Shown in pieces: positions 27,275 to 36,818 of a stretch of DNA of 64,000 bases (position 1 is the first letter of the stretch; each line of letters begins with the position of its first letter). Position numbers and translations under genes: made by a program. Source of the DNA: Paenibacillus chitinolyticus NBRC 15660 (lineage in GTDB: Bacteria > Bacillota > Bacilli > Paenibacillales > NBRC-103111); contig NZ_BBJT01000010.1 in assembly GCF_000739915.1 (NCBI RefSeq), forward strand, positions 153,115-217,114, read 5' to 3'. Below the pieces are notes generated by a model that saw nothing but the letters and a program-made list of their open reading frames with translations, was not told the origin of the DNA and did no database searches.

Positions 27275-27312
27275 CGGGTCCCGGTTGTTCGGGCGTCAAA
27301 GCACGGTTTGCC

Positions 27313-27347
27313 GGCTCACGGGTCCGCGGATTGAAGGAGCCGTGAGC
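27313..27347 (+). other. Hairpin between fadA and fadE
   Basis: GGCTCACGG (27313-27321) and CCGTGAGC (27340-27347) form an 8-bp stem with an 18-base loop, then TGGTCTTTTC. The T run is short, so this may be a weak terminator or an mRNA-stability element in the 242-bp fadA-fadE gap. Confidence 0.4.
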
Positions 27348-27516
27348 TGGTCTTTTCGAACCTTCACGGCTTCGGAGACCGGCTTCTTCCTCGGGCGGAT
27401 TAACCGGACCATCCAATGTTCTGCCGGAAGCGGCGGAAACATGATTCCGCAAATCGCAAACCGGAAATAAAGCAAGCTTATCTTCGCATATGAATCCAGT
27501 AAAGGAGAGATTGCAC

Positions 27517-29298
27517 ATGATTGAAACGAGAAAATGGACCAAAGGCGGAAGTTTTGTCATCGAAGATTTGGATGTAAACGCTCTCGTAACCCCGGAGGAT
27601 TTCACCGAAGAACAGCGAATGATGATGGAGACGACCCGCGACTTCGTAGAAGGAGAAGTGCTGCCGAAAGACGAAGAAATTGAGAAGCTCGATTACGAGC
27701 TGACCGTCAAACTGATGCGCAAAGCGGGAGAAATCGGCTTGCTGGGCGCGGATGTGCCGGAGGAATACGGCGGACTCGGGCTCGACAAAATCAGCTCGAC
27801 CGTCATTAACGAAAACTTGTCCAAGGCTTCCGCTTTTGCCTTGTCTATCGGCGCTCACGTCGGGATCGGTACTTTGCCGATCGTCTTCTTCGGTACGCCG
27901 GAGCAGAAGCGGAAATATTTGCCGGAGCTTGCCACGGGCGAAAAAATCGCGGCCTACTGCCTGACGGAGCCTACTTCCGGTTCGGATGCGCTGGGCGCGA
28001 AAACGACGGCAAAGCTGTCGGATGACGGACAGCATTATATCCTGAACGGTTCCAAGCTGTATATTACCAACGCGGGCTTCGCGGATATTTTTATCGTGTA
28101 CGCCAAGGTGGACGGCAAAGATTTTACCGCCTTTATCGTGGAACGCGATCTGAAGGGCTTCTCCGTCGGACCGGAAGAGAAAAAAATGGGCATCAAAGGG
28201 TCGTCCACATGCCCGCTCTATTTTGAAGATGTGCAAGTGCCGGTCGAAAACCTTCTCGGGGAAGTCGGACGCGGGCATATTATCGCATTTAATATTTTGA
28301 ACATTGGTCGATTCAAGCTGGGAGCGGGCTGTCTCGGCGCCAGCAAGGAAGCCATCGAGCTCAGCGCGAAGTACGCCAATACCCGTACGCAGTTCGGGCA
28401 GCCGATTTCTTCCTTCCCGCTGATCGGCAAGAAACTTGCGGAAATGAATATCCGCACGTATGTTACGGAAAGCATCGTGTACCGCACATCCGGCATGATC
28501 GACACGGCGCTCCAGAATCTCGACCACAACAGCGCGGAAGCGGGACAGCAGTCCGCCAAAGCGATTGCCGAATATGCGCTGGAATGCTCCATTAACAAGG
28601 TATTCGCTTCGGAAGCGCTTGATTTCGTGGCCGATGAAGGCGTGCAGATTCATGGGGGTTACGGCTTCATTCAAGAGTATAAAATCGAACGGATTTACCG
28701 AGATTCGCGGATCAACCGGATTTTTGAAGGAACGAACGAAATCAATCGCCTTCTCATTCCGGGAACGCTGCTCAAGAAAGCGATGAAGGGCGAGCTTGAT
28801 CTCATGGGCAAAGCGCAGGCCCTTCAGTCCGAGCTGATGCAGCTTATTCCCGGTCAGACCTTCGACGAAACGCTGGAGCAGGCAGCCCATCTGACCGCTA
28901 TGGCGAAAAAAGTATTCCTGATGGCGGGCGGCTCCGCCGTACAGAAATACGGCATGAATCTGGAGAAGCAGCAGGAAGTGCTCAGCAACCTGGCGGATAT
29001 GATGATTCAAATTTACGCCATGGAAACGACGCTGGTGCGTACGCGCAAGCTCATCGCGAAATCCGGCGAAGAGAAGGCGAAGAACGCGATTCAAATGACG
29101 GAGGTGTTCATCCAGGAAGCGTTCGCCGAGATCGAGCGTCTTGCCAAGGATACACTGGCCGCGATGGAAACCGGCGATATGCTGCGCACCCAGCTCTCCG
29201 TTCTGAAGAAGCTCACACGCAGCACACCGGTCGATGCGGTCGGGCTGAAGCGCGAAATTGCGGCTCGTGTCATAGCTGCTGAGAAATACGTCATCTGA
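27517..29298 (+). CDS. fadE: Acyl-CoA dehydrogenase FadE
   Basis: 593 aa, the enlarged Gram-positive type with a C-terminal extension beyond the roughly 380-residue dehydrogenase core. The core motifs are YCLTEPTSGSDA (FAD/substrate site), NTRTQFGQPIS and the C-terminal QIHGGYGFIQEYKIERIYRD. It oxidises acyl-CoA to trans-2-enoyl-CoA and donates electrons to EtfAB. ATG 27517 has AAGGAGAG seven bases upstream; an in-frame ATG at 27490 lies before that site. The fadD gene follows after 30 bp. Confidence 0.96.
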   Translation: MIETRKWTKGGSFVIEDLDVNALVTPEDFTEEQRMMMETTRDFVEGEVLPKDEEIEKLDYELTVKLMRKAGEIGLLGADVPEEYGGLGLDKISSTVINENLSKASAFALSIGAHVGIGTLPIVFFGTPEQKRKYLPELATGEKIAAYCLTEPTSGSDALGAKTTAKLSDDGQHYILNGSKLYITNAGFADIFIVYAKVDGKDFTAFIVERDLKGFSVGPEEKKMGIKGSSTCPLYFEDVQVPVENLLGEVGRGHIIAFNILNIGRFKLGAGCLGASKEAIELSAKYANTRTQFGQPISSFPLIGKKLAEMNIRTYVTESIVYRTSGMIDTALQNLDHNSAEAGQQSAKAIAEYALECSINKVFASEALDFVADEGVQIHGGYGFIQEYKIERIYRDSRINRIFEGTNEINRLLIPGTLLKKAMKGELDLMGKAQALQSELMQLIPGQTFDETLEQAAHLTAMAKKVFLMAGGSAVQKYGMNLEKQQEVLSNLADMMIQIYAMETTLVRTRKLIAKSGEEKAKNAIQMTEVFIQEAFAEIERLAKDTLAAMETGDMLRTQLSVLKKLTRSTPVDAVGLKREIAARVIAAEKYVI

Positions 29299-29328
29299 CG
29301 ATATGGCCCGCGAAAGGGATGATCTTGT

Positions 29329-31017
29329 ATGGATTCGGCTAGGCCATGGCTGCATCACTACGAAAGTGAAGTCGCCTCGACTTACGAGTATCCCAGGCAC
29401 AATTTAGCGTACTTTCTGGTGCAGGCGGCGGGGAAAAACCCGCAGCTGCCTGCCCTTTATTTTATGGGCAAGAAAATCAAGTACGGCCAGCTGATGGAGG
29501 CGTGCTACCGGTTCGCCAACGGACTGAGGCAGCTCGGCGTCAAGAAAGGGGAGCGGGTGGCGATTATGCTGCCCAACTGCCCCCAGAGCGTCATCGCTTA
29601 TTACGGGGCGCTGCTTGCCGGAGCAGTGGTCGTTCAGACGAACCCGCTTTATATGGAGCGGGAGCTGGAGCATCAGCTTCTCGATTCCGGAGCCGTCGCG
29701 ATCGTTACTCTGGATCTGCTGTACCGGAGAGTCGGCGCGGTTATGCCGAGAACACATTTGAGGCACGTCATCGTTTCTTCGTTGAAAGACTATCTGCCTT
29801 TTCCGAAGAACATGCTGTATCCGATCAAAGCGAAGCGGGACGGGGCGGATCTGAGCGTTCCGTGGAGCGAGTCCGTCCGTTCCTTCCGCACCTTGCTTGC
29901 CTCGTCTTCGGCGATACCCGTCATGGAGGAAGTGAACGCGGCCGAGGATGTGGCGCTGCTCCAGTATACCGGTGGAACGACGGGACTTTCGAAGGGCGTC
30001 ATGCTCACGCACATGAACCTTATCGCCAACACGCTGCAGACGAAGCATTGGTTCCATAAGGCGGCAGACGGGCAGGAGATTTACTTGGCAGCGCTTCCAT
30101 TTTTTCATGTGTTCGGCATGACCGTGCTCATGAATCAGGCGGTCGTCCGCAGCGGCATGATGGTGCTTGTGCCGAAGTTTGAAGTGAGCGAAATACTGAG
30201 CCTTATTTCGAAGCTGAGGCCGACGGTATTCCCTGGCGCGCCGACGATGTACATCGCCTTGATCAATCACCCCGACATCCGGGAGTACGATTTGTCTTCG
30301 ATTAATGTGTGCATCAGCGGCTCCGCTCCGCTGCCTCTGGAAGTCCAGGATAGATTCGAAGAGCTTACGGGCGGCCGTCTGATCGAAGGCTACGGCTTAA
30401 CGGAAGCGTCTCCGGTGACGCATGCGAATCCCATCTGGGGAAGAAGGAAGATCGGCTCGATCGGCATTCCGTTTCCGGATACGGAAGCCAAAGTCGTGAA
30501 CCCCGCAACCGGAGAGGAGGCGGGCATCGACGAAATCGGCGAGTTGATCGTGAAGGGGCCGCAGGTCATGAAAGGGTACTGGAACCGTCCGCATGAATCG
30601 GAGGCGGTACTCAAGAACGGCTGGCTCTATACCGGCGACATGGCCCGCGTGGACGGAGAAGGCTATTTTTCGATCGTGGACCGGAAAAAAGACATCATTA
30701 TTGCAGGCGGTTTCAATATTTATCCGCGGGAAATCGAAGAAGTTCTTTTCGAACATCCGTCCGTCAAGGAGGCGGTCGTCATCGGAATACCCGACCCTTA
30801 TCGGGGAGAGACTGTGAAAGCCTTCGTTATCGTAAGGGAAGGAGAAAACCTTACGGAAGAGGAACTCAATACGTGGTGCCGGGATCGTCTGGCGGCTTTC
30901 AAGGTTCCGCGCCGGTACGAATTCCGGACGCAGCTTCCGAAAACGATGGTCGGCAAAGTCCTACGCCGCAGACTGCTTGAGGAAGAGCTCGAGCAAATTT
31001 CCGCGGCGAAAGAATAA
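29329..31017 (+). CDS. fadD: Long-chain fatty acid-CoA ligase (FadD/LcfA)
   Basis: 562 aa member of the AMP-forming acyl-CoA synthetase family. The AMP-binding motif YTGGTTGLSKGV, the motif GYGLTEASP, the hinge motif YTGDMARVDGEGYFSIVDRKKD and the C-terminal Lys region PKTMVGKVLRR are all present. It activates fatty acids to acyl-CoA using ATP, feeding FadE and generating the ligand for FadR. It is the last gene of the rightward arm, followed by a GC-rich terminator. Confidence 0.95.
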   Translation: MDSARPWLHHYESEVASTYEYPRHNLAYFLVQAAGKNPQLPALYFMGKKIKYGQLMEACYRFANGLRQLGVKKGERVAIMLPNCPQSVIAYYGALLAGAVVVQTNPLYMERELEHQLLDSGAVAIVTLDLLYRRVGAVMPRTHLRHVIVSSLKDYLPFPKNMLYPIKAKRDGADLSVPWSESVRSFRTLLASSSAIPVMEEVNAAEDVALLQYTGGTTGLSKGVMLTHMNLIANTLQTKHWFHKAADGQEIYLAALPFFHVFGMTVLMNQAVVRSGMMVLVPKFEVSEILSLISKLRPTVFPGAPTMYIALINHPDIREYDLSSINVCISGSAPLPLEVQDRFEELTGGRLIEGYGLTEASPVTHANPIWGRRKIGSIGIPFPDTEAKVVNPATGEEAGIDEIGELIVKGPQVMKGYWNRPHESEAVLKNGWLYTGDMARVDGEGYFSIVDRKKDIIIAGGFNIYPREIEEVLFEHPSVKEAVVIGIPDPYRGETVKAFVIVREGENLTEEELNTWCRDRLAAFKVPRRYEFRTQLPKTMVGKVLRRRLLEEELEQISAAKE

Positions 31018-31054
31018 ACACGCCCGCTTTTCCGGCCGGCTTGCTCCATCGCTT

Positions 31055-31080
31055 AAGCCCCGGAACGGGGCTTTTTCTTT
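31055..31080 (+). terminator. Terminator at the end of the fad operon
   Basis: AAGCCCCG and CGGGGCTT enclose a GAA loop and are followed by TTTCTTT. Confidence 0.9.
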
Positions 31081-31128
31081 CCGGAACATCCCGGTATAAT
31101 GGCGCTAATAGAGAAGGGAGGGAACCCG

Positions 31129-31542
31129 ATGGAACAAGAGAATACAGTCAGTCCGCAGTTTCAGCATCTGATGGAACGTGCCCGAAACACGTTTTGGGAG
31201 TATCTCGGCTGTGAGATCGTGGAGGCCGCCGCGGACAAAGTCGTGGTTCGGCTTGTCGCCCAGCAGCATCATCTCAATCTGATCGGAATTGTGCATGGGG
31301 GAGTCACCTCTTCCATGCTGGATAACGCCATGGGTGTCGTGCTCATGCTCGCAAGACCCGACGACAAGATTGTGACGACGAATTTGAACGTGCAGTTTGT
31401 GGCGCCCATGCAGCCCGGCGAATTGTATGTGACGGCGGAAATTGTCCACCAGTCGCGGAAAATGTTGACGGCCATAGGCCGGGTCACGGATGCGGAAGGA
31501 CGTCTGGGCACTTTGGGAACCGGGACCTTCCGGGTCATTTAA
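31129..31542 (+). CDS. PaaI-type hotdog-fold thioesterase
   Basis: 137 aa hotdog protein. The signature HGGVTSSMLDNAMG has the HGG and Asp of PaaI/YbgC-like acyl-CoA thioesterases, followed by TTNLNVQFVAPMQPGEL, the central-helix and strand region. It probably hydrolyses an acyl-CoA; being next to the fad operon suggests CoA recycling, though a terminator separates them. ATG 31129 has GAAGGGAGGG upstream; an earlier in-frame ATG at 31099 does not. Confidence 0.9.
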   Translation: MEQENTVSPQFQHLMERARNTFWEYLGCEIVEAAADKVVVRLVAQQHHLNLIGIVHGGVTSSMLDNAMGVVLMLARPDDKIVTTNLNVQFVAPMQPGELYVTAEIVHQSRKMLTAIGRVTDAEGRLGTLGTGTFRVI

Positions 31543-31565
31543 GTGAGCCGGATTTAGTTGAAAAA

Positions 31566-31597
31566 GAACCTGAAGAGGCGATCTCTTCAGGTTTTTT
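31566..31597 (+). terminator. Terminator after thioesterase gene
   Basis: AACCTGAAGAG (31567-31577) and CTCTTCAGGTT (31583-31593) form a perfect 11-bp stem followed by TTTT. Confidence 0.92.
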
Positions 31598-31717
31598 CCA
31601 TAAACGGGGCCGCGTCGTTCTTTTACGGGAGTTTAATCCGGTTGTGTACAATTGAATATTTCATTATACTATTTATAATCCTTATAAACAGGAAGAATGG
31701 AAGGGAGCGAAATCAAT

Positions 31718-32059
31718 ATGGCAAATTGGACTGAAGTAACCACACTGGAACAATGGAACGAGATTTTCGATCAATCCGCCGAGAAGCCTTTCGTCATGCT
31801 GAAGCACAGCACGACTTGCCCGGTCAGCGCCAGCGCACTGGAAGAATACGACGAATATTTGGGCAAGAACCCGAATGAAAAGGTGAACTATTACCTCGTT
31901 AAGGTGATTGAAACCCGCCCCGTCTCGAACCAAATTGCCGAGGATGTCGGCGTGAAGCATGCTTCTCCGCAAATTATTTACGTGAAGGACAAGTTTGCGG
32001 AATGGAACACTTCCCACTGGTCGGTAACGTCCAAGCACATTTCCGCCGTACTGGACTAA
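31718..32059 (+). CDS. ytxJ: YtxJ-type monothiol bacilliredoxin
   Basis: 113 aa thioredoxin-fold protein. The motif KHSTTCPVS puts a single active Cys at residue 34, matching the TCPxS motif of YtxJ proteins linked to bacillithiol. It probably removes bacillithiol from protein thiols after oxidative stress. That implies the organism makes bacillithiol, though no biosynthesis gene lies in the window. ATG 31718 follows GGAAGGGAG; an earlier in-frame ATG (31697) is upstream of this site. Confidence 0.9.
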   Translation: MANWTEVTTLEQWNEIFDQSAEKPFVMLKHSTTCPVSASALEEYDEYLGKNPNEKVNYYLVKVIETRPVSNQIAEDVGVKHASPQIIYVKDKFAEWNTSHWSVTSKHISAVLD

Positions 32060-32154
32060 TCGTATCGGATTGAGGCGCGGATGTATCTGCCTATTTAGTC
32101 AGATTGGCAATATATACACGTATATATACGAATTGATATACGATATACTGGTCT

Positions 32155-32238
32155 TACGGACGGGTATCGTGGAAAGTAGCCGTCCGTCGGATCTTTTTTT
32201 CATAACCTTTGCCCTGACGGGCTCAGGTTATTTTTTTG
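32155..32238 (+). terminator. Two tandem terminators after ytxJ
   Basis: The first pairs CGGACGG with CCGTCCG over a 16-base loop and is followed by a run of seven Ts (32194-32200). The second pairs ATAACCT (32202-32208) with AGGTTAT (32225-32231) around an inner GCCC-TGAC-GGGC stem, followed by TTTTTT. Both read rightwards. Confidence 0.82.
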
Positions 32239-32322
32239 CGCCGGAGGATAGCCGTTCTTTTGCAAATCAGGTATACTGATCCGAGTACATAAATTGACCC
32301 TTGGTAAAGGAAAACGGAAATC

Positions 32323-33309
32323 ATGACAACACATTCGAACGACAAACCTCTGTTTCCGGTGCCTCTCGCATTTATCGTCGGCATTATCGGAATCTCTTTC
32401 TCTGCCATTTTCGTCCGCTGGAGCGAGGCTCCCGTGGCCGTGACCGCCATGTACCGCCTGCTGCTGACCAATCTGATTATGCTGCCGTTTCTGTTCAAAT
32501 ACACGGCGGAGATCAAAGCGATCCGCTGGAAATCGGTATTCGGCCTGATCGGCTCGGGTTTGTTTCTGGCGCTGCATTTTCTGCTCTGGATGGCGTCTCT
32601 CAGCTATACGACCGTCGCTTCTTCAACGGCGCTGCTTACGCTGGAACCGATCTTCGTGATGATCGGGGCGTACTGGCTGTTCCGCCAGAAGAACAGCTGG
32701 GGCACGGTGATCGGCATGCTGATCGCGATGATCGGGGCCGCCATGATCGGCTGGGGGGACTTCCGGTTCTCCGGGGAAGCCCTCAAAGGCGATCTGTTGT
32801 CCATCGTCAGCGCCGCGGCCGTGGCCGTTCATATGCTGCTCGGCAAAACGATGCGGCAGTCCATGTCCGCGTTCGTATACAGCTTCTTCGTCTTCCTGGC
32901 GGCCGCCGCCGCTCTCGGCGTCTACAATCTTGCGCAGGGAACGCCGCTTACAGGCTATTCGCAGAAGGACTGGCTCATGTTCCTGCTGCTCGCTATCGTG
33001 CCGACGATGTTCGGCCACTACCTTTTCAACTGGCTGCTGAAATATGTGAAAGCTGCGACCGTATCCATGAGCGTACTCGGCGAACCGCTCGGCTCGACGG
33101 TACTCGCCTTCTTCCTGCTCGGCGAAGCGATAACCGGCATCCAAATCGGAGCGGGCTTCCTGCTGCTGTTCGGCATCTGGCTGTTTATCCGCAGTCAGGG
33201 CAGGAAGGGGAAGGACGAAATGGTGGCGACTCCCGCTGTGCCCGCGCCCCTGCCTGAAATACCGGAGGAGCGGACGGGCGCTTCCCGGCCTTCTCTGACC
33301 GACAGTTGA
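32323..33309 (+). CDS. EamA/DMT family transporter
   Basis: 328 aa with ten predicted membrane helices in two EamA repeats of five (about 12-145 and 155-290). The end of repeat 1 reads ALLTLEPIFVMIGAYWLFR, and repeat 2 has the matching VSMSVLGEPLGSTVLAFFLLGE. Members export amino acids or other metabolites; the substrate cannot be predicted. The C-terminal 35 residues are a Pro/Glu-rich cytoplasmic tail. Its own terminator follows. Confidence 0.92.
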   Translation: MTTHSNDKPLFPVPLAFIVGIIGISFSAIFVRWSEAPVAVTAMYRLLLTNLIMLPFLFKYTAEIKAIRWKSVFGLIGSGLFLALHFLLWMASLSYTTVASSTALLTLEPIFVMIGAYWLFRQKNSWGTVIGMLIAMIGAAMIGWGDFRFSGEALKGDLLSIVSAAAVAVHMLLGKTMRQSMSAFVYSFFVFLAAAAALGVYNLAQGTPLTGYSQKDWLMFLLLAIVPTMFGHYLFNWLLKYVKAATVSMSVLGEPLGSTVLAFFLLGEAITGIQIGAGFLLLFGIWLFIRSQGRKGKDEMVATPAVPAPLPEIPEERTGASRPSLTDS

Positions 33310-33372
33310 ACGATCAGGATTTCTACTTACTAGATATGAAAAAAGGGAATAACATACGCCCGAGCGCAACCG

Positions 33373-33399
33373 AAAGCCCCCTCAAAGGGGCTTTTTTTC
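33373..33399 (+). terminator. Terminator after EamA gene
   Basis: AAAGCCCC and GGGGCTTT (33373-33380, 33387-33394) with a 6-base loop and a T run. Confidence 0.9.
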
Positions 33400-33520
33400 A
33401 TATAAAAATGAATTGGGGTCATTTTAATCTCGTTTCGGTCATAAAGATTTCTTATAAAAGTACCTTAATTGGGGTACTCTGCCTGTTTCAAAACTATAAA
33501 ATTCGTCTAATGAATAGCAA

Positions 33521-33547
33521 AATACCCATATAAACATAGCGGGTATT
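33521..33547. promoter_or_regulatory. Inverted repeat upstream of the first amino-acid ABC operon
   Basis: AATACCC (33521-33527) and GGGTATT (33541-33547) are perfect 7-bp arms separated by 13 bases, about 65 bp before the ATPase gene. It could be an operator or the base of a leader hairpin. A smaller GTACC/GGGTAC pair lies near 33460. Confidence 0.35.
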
Positions 33548-33613
33548 GTTAGGCGTTTCTACCAGTTTCTACATTAGAAGAAGGACGCCCATGCTGACAA
33601 AGAGGGGGATGCC

Positions 33614-34342
33614 ATGATTAATTTTACGAATGTCAACAAGTATTATGGATCATTTCACGTGCTGCAGAACATCAACCTCGAAGTGCAGAAAGGCGAAGTC
33701 GTCGTTGTCATCGGCCCTTCGGGATCGGGCAAAAGCACGATGCTGCGCTGCATTAACCGGCTGGAAACGATCCAGCAGGGGGAGCTTACGGTGGAAGGCG
33801 TTCGCGTGAACGACAAGAAAACCGACATTAACAAGCTCCGGCGAGAAATCGGCATGGTATTTCAGCATTTCAATCTCTATCCTCACAAAAAAGTCATCGA
33901 GAACATCACGCTGGCTCCCGTTAAAGTGCTGGGGCTCTCCAAACCGGAAGCGGAGAAGCGCGCGATGCTCTATTTGGAAAAGGTAGGAATTCCTGATAAA
34001 GCGCAATCTTTTCCATCTCAGCTTTCCGGCGGACAGCAGCAGCGCGTGGCGATTGCCCGCGGGCTTGCCATGGAGCCGAACATCATGCTGTTCGATGAGC
34101 CGACTTCCGCGCTCGACCCCGAGATGATCGGAGAAGTTCTCGATGTGATGAAAACGCTGGCGAAGGAAGGAATGACGATGGTCGTCGTCACCCACGAAAT
34201 GGGCTTTGCGCGTGAAGTGGCGGACAGGGTTGTTTTTATGGACCAGGGCCAAATCGTCGAGGAAGCGCTTCCGAAACAATTTTTCGAGAATCCGCGGGAA
34301 GAACGCGCCAAATTGTTCTTGAGCCGCCTGCTTGCGCATTAA
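33614..34342 (+). CDS. glnQ: Polar amino-acid ABC transporter, ATP-binding protein (GlnQ type)
   Basis: 242 aa. Walker A is GPSGSGKST (34-42), signature LSGGQQQR near 136, Walker [13 protein letters not shown], and the H-loop VTHEMGF. This is the typical GlnQ/HisP-like ATPase that powers import of glutamine, glutamate or related polar amino acids. It is the first gene of a four-gene operon (ATPase, binding lipoprotein, two permeases). AGAGGGGGATGCC gives the ribosome binding site. Confidence 0.93.
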   Translation: MINFTNVNKYYGSFHVLQNINLEVQKGEVVVVIGPSGSGKSTMLRCINRLETIQQGELTVEGVRVNDKKTDINKLRREIGMVFQHFNLYPHKKVIENITLAPVKVLGLSKPEAEKRAMLYLEKVGIPDKAQSFPSQLSGGQQQRVAIARGLAMEPNIMLFDEPTSALDPEMIGEVLDVMKTLAKEGMTMVVVTHEMGFAREVADRVVFMDQGQIVEEALPKQFFENPREERAKLFLSRLLAH

Positions 34343-34400
34343 CTGATTAAGGGATATACGGTTTACCAATACAGAAGCGAGAAAAGGAAGGGGTCTACTT

Positions 34401-35252
34401 ATGAAAGTTTGGAAGCCTTTTAAAATCGGCATGATTCTGCTTACCTTTATTCTGGTACTGGGCGCCTGCGGCAAAACCAAAGATAACGGCGGATCGACTC
34501 CGGGCGGCTCCGCCGCGCCGACGACGGATACGAAAACGCTCGATGCGATCAAGCAGCGCGGAAAGTTCGTAGTCGGCGTCAAATTCGATACAAACCTGTT
34601 CGGGTTGAAAGATCCGGGAACGGGCCAAGTCAACGGTTTCGATATCGACATCTCCAAAGCGATCGCCAAAAAGCTGCTCGGTGACGAAACGAAAGTCGAA
34701 TTGAAAGAAGTGACTTCCAAGACGCGGATTCCGATGCTCCAAAAAGGAGATATCGACGCTATCATCGCAACGATGACGATTTCGGAAGAGCGCAAAAAAG
34801 AAGTGGATTTCACGGACGTCTATTTCAAGGCGGGCCAATCTCTGCTCGTTAAAAAAGGCAGTGACCTCAAGTCGATCGACGACGTCGTGAAGAAGAAGGG
34901 CGTTAAAGTCCTGACCGTAAAAGGCTCCACTTCCGCGAAAAATATCCGTGCCAAAGCCCCGGACGCGCAGGTACTGGAATTTGAAAACTACCAGGAAGCG
35001 TTCACGGCTTTGAAATCCGGCAAAGGGGAAGCTTTGACGACGGATAACGCCATTCTCTACGGAATGACGAAGCAGGACCCGGGCTATGAAGTCGTAGGCG
35101 GCACGTTCACGGATGAGCCGTACGGCATCGCAGTCCGCAAAGGCGACGCGGAATTCACGAAAGCGGTCAACGACGTTCTGAAAGAACTGAAGGACAGCGG
35201 CGAATACGCGAAAATTTACGAGAAATGGATCGGCGAGAAACCGGCCGAGTAA
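34401..35252 (+). CDS. Amino-acid ABC transporter substrate-binding lipoprotein
   Basis: 283 aa periplasmic-binding type 2 protein. Signal peptide with lipobox LVLGAC places the lipidated Cys at about residue 22, followed by a Gly/Ser/Thr linker. FDIDISKAIAKKL and ATMTISEERKKEVDFTDVY are the hallmarks of GlnH/GluB-like receptors. Glutamine or glutamate is the likely ligand, but related acidic or N-acylated amino acids are possible given the M20 amidohydrolase downstream. Confidence 0.92.
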   Translation: MKVWKPFKIGMILLTFILVLGACGKTKDNGGSTPGGSAAPTTDTKTLDAIKQRGKFVVGVKFDTNLFGLKDPGTGQVNGFDIDISKAIAKKLLGDETKVELKEVTSKTRIPMLQKGDIDAIIATMTISEERKKEVDFTDVYFKAGQSLLVKKGSDLKSIDDVVKKKGVKVLTVKGSTSAKNIRAKAPDAQVLEFENYQEAFTALKSGKGEALTTDNAILYGMTKQDPGYEVVGGTFTDEPYGIAVRKGDAEFTKAVNDVLKELKDSGEYAKIYEKWIGEKPAE

Positions 35253-35337
35253 AAAGGTGCGGGATAGGCGGCCAGCCGCTTGTCCCGTTTTCTTCCAGGA
35301 TATCGTTAATTAGACGGAACAGATCGGGGTGCTGCCG

Positions 35338-35985
35338 GTGGATTTAAGCATAATTGCAGAGAATTGGGACAGATATATCGAAGGATTCGGCAATACCGTG
35401 ATGGTCAGCCTTCTCTCGCTCGTACTCAGCTTCCTGCTGGGGACGCTGGTGGCCGTGCTGCGGATCTCGCCTTTTAAAACGCTGCGGGCGATTAGCGGGG
35501 TATATGTGGAATTCGTGCGGAACATTCCGCTGCTGCTGATTATTTTTTTCTTTTACTACGGGTCTTCCGAGTTCGGCCTTTCGCTGGACGGGTTTACCGC
35601 GGGTACGATCGGTTTGACGATTTATACGTCCGCGTTTATTGCGGAGGCGATCCGAGCTGGCATACTGGCCGTTCCCGCTGGCCAGGCGGAGGCGGCCCGT
35701 TCTTCGGGTCTTTCCTACGGGCAGACGATGATTCACGTCGTTCTTCCCCAGGCGATCAAGATTGTGATCCCTCCTCTTGGCAATCAATTTCTGAACTTGA
35801 TCAAGAACTCATCCATACTTGGCGTTATCGCGGGCATGGATCTCATGTATTTCGGGGATCTGATCAATTCCGATACGCTCGATACGTTTAATGTGTATAT
35901 CGGGGTCGCGCTTTTCTATCTGGTGCTGACGATACCGCTCAGTCTGCTGGTTCAGTATCTCGAAAGAAGAATGGCGCGCGCCTAA
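35338..35985 (+). CDS. Amino-acid ABC transporter permease 1
   Basis: 215 aa, about five membrane helices. The EAA-type cytoplasmic loop (about 115-135, AEAARSSGLSYGQ with downstream VLPQA) is the ATPase contact site. GTG 35338 is chosen because GGGGTG lies six bases before it and the protein then begins with the family-typical (V/M)DLSII; GTG 35329 is in frame and possible. Forms a heterodimer with the next permease. Confidence 0.9.
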   Translation: MDLSIIAENWDRYIEGFGNTVMVSLLSLVLSFLLGTLVAVLRISPFKTLRAISGVYVEFVRNIPLLLIIFFFYYGSSEFGLSLDGFTAGTIGLTIYTSAFIAEAIRAGILAVPAGQAEAARSSGLSYGQTMIHVVLPQAIKIVIPPLGNQFLNLIKNSSILGVIAGMDLMYFGDLINSDTLDTFNVYIGVALFYLVLTIPLSLLVQYLERRMARA

Positions 35986-36035
35986 TCGGTTCCGGACGGG
36001 ACAAGATCCGGTGAATGTCAAAGTGGGGTGTCGGA

Positions 36036-36689
36036 ATGGATTTCTCAGGTGCGTACAGCGCGGATAATTTGATGTTTTTGTTAAAAGGGTTTCTCGTAAC
36101 GCTGGAAATGGCCGTTATCGCCATTATTTTAAGTTTTGTCATCGGCAGTCTGATCGGGGTCATCCGTTACTCGAAAATCCCCGTACTCAGCCAGCTCATG
36201 GCGGTTCTCGTCGAAGTGATCCGGAACCTGCCGCTGCTGCTCATTATTTTCTTCGTCTACTTCGCCGTGCCGGAAGTGACCGGTGTGGAAATGAGCATTC
36301 TGACGTCCGCGATCATTTCCTTGACGATTTTCGAATCGGCGATGATTGCCGAAATCATCCGCGGGGGTCTCAACTCCATCGACAAGGGGCAAATCGAGGC
36401 GTCCCGCTCCTCCGGGCTAACTTATGTGCAGACGCTTTGGCACATCGTGTTCCCGCAGGCGGTGCGCCGGATGGTTCCGCCGATCGTCAGCCAGTTTATT
36501 TCACTGCTGAAGGACACGTCGCTTACCGTTATCATTGCGGCGCCGGAGCTGATGCACAACGCGCAGATCATCAACGGTTCTTCCCAGAAGTTCATCGTTC
36601 CGATCTTCCTGCTCGCCGCGCTGATGTATTTCGTCGTCAACTACTTCATTTCCCTGTTCGCTCAGCGCTTCGAGCTGAAGAGGACGTGA
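36036..36689 (+). CDS. Amino-acid ABC transporter permease 2
   Basis: 217 aa His/Glu/Gln permease-family protein with about five membrane helices and an EAA loop, IEASRSSGLTYVQTL, followed by VFPQAVRRM. ATG 36036 follows GGGGTG by suitable spacing; an in-frame ATG at 36015 has a poorer site. Last gene of the operon, ended by the hairpin at 36747-36793. Confidence 0.9.
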   Translation: MDFSGAYSADNLMFLLKGFLVTLEMAVIAIILSFVIGSLIGVIRYSKIPVLSQLMAVLVEVIRNLPLLLIIFFVYFAVPEVTGVEMSILTSAIISLTIFESAMIAEIIRGGLNSIDKGQIEASRSSGLTYVQTLWHIVFPQAVRRMVPPIVSQFISLLKDTSLTVIIAAPELMHNAQIINGSSQKFIVPIFLLAALMYFVVNYFISLFAQRFELKRT

Positions 36690-36746
36690 CACCGCGCAGG
36701 CCTTATGGCTCGCGGACTCGCATAATTCCGGCTTCGGCCGGACGAC

Positions 36747-36793
36747 AAAGAACCCGCTGTGCCGGTCCCGGACCGGTTTACAGCGGGTTCTTA
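36747..36793. terminator. Terminator between ABC operon and M20 gene
   Basis: AAGAACCCGCTGT and ACAGCGGGTTCTT form a perfect 13-bp stem; the loop holds a second CCGGTCC/GGACCGG stem. The T run is short. Confidence 0.8.
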
Positions 36794-36818
36794 TGTGCAG
36801 GAGGACCAACCGCGGAGC

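Noticed and set aside
27478..29400. 640-codon minus-strand open frame opposite fadE
   Set aside because: Mirror of the fadE coding sequence with no recognisable protein.
32070..32279. Small plus-strand frame after ytxJ
   Set aside because: It runs through two terminator hairpins and has no ribosome binding site.
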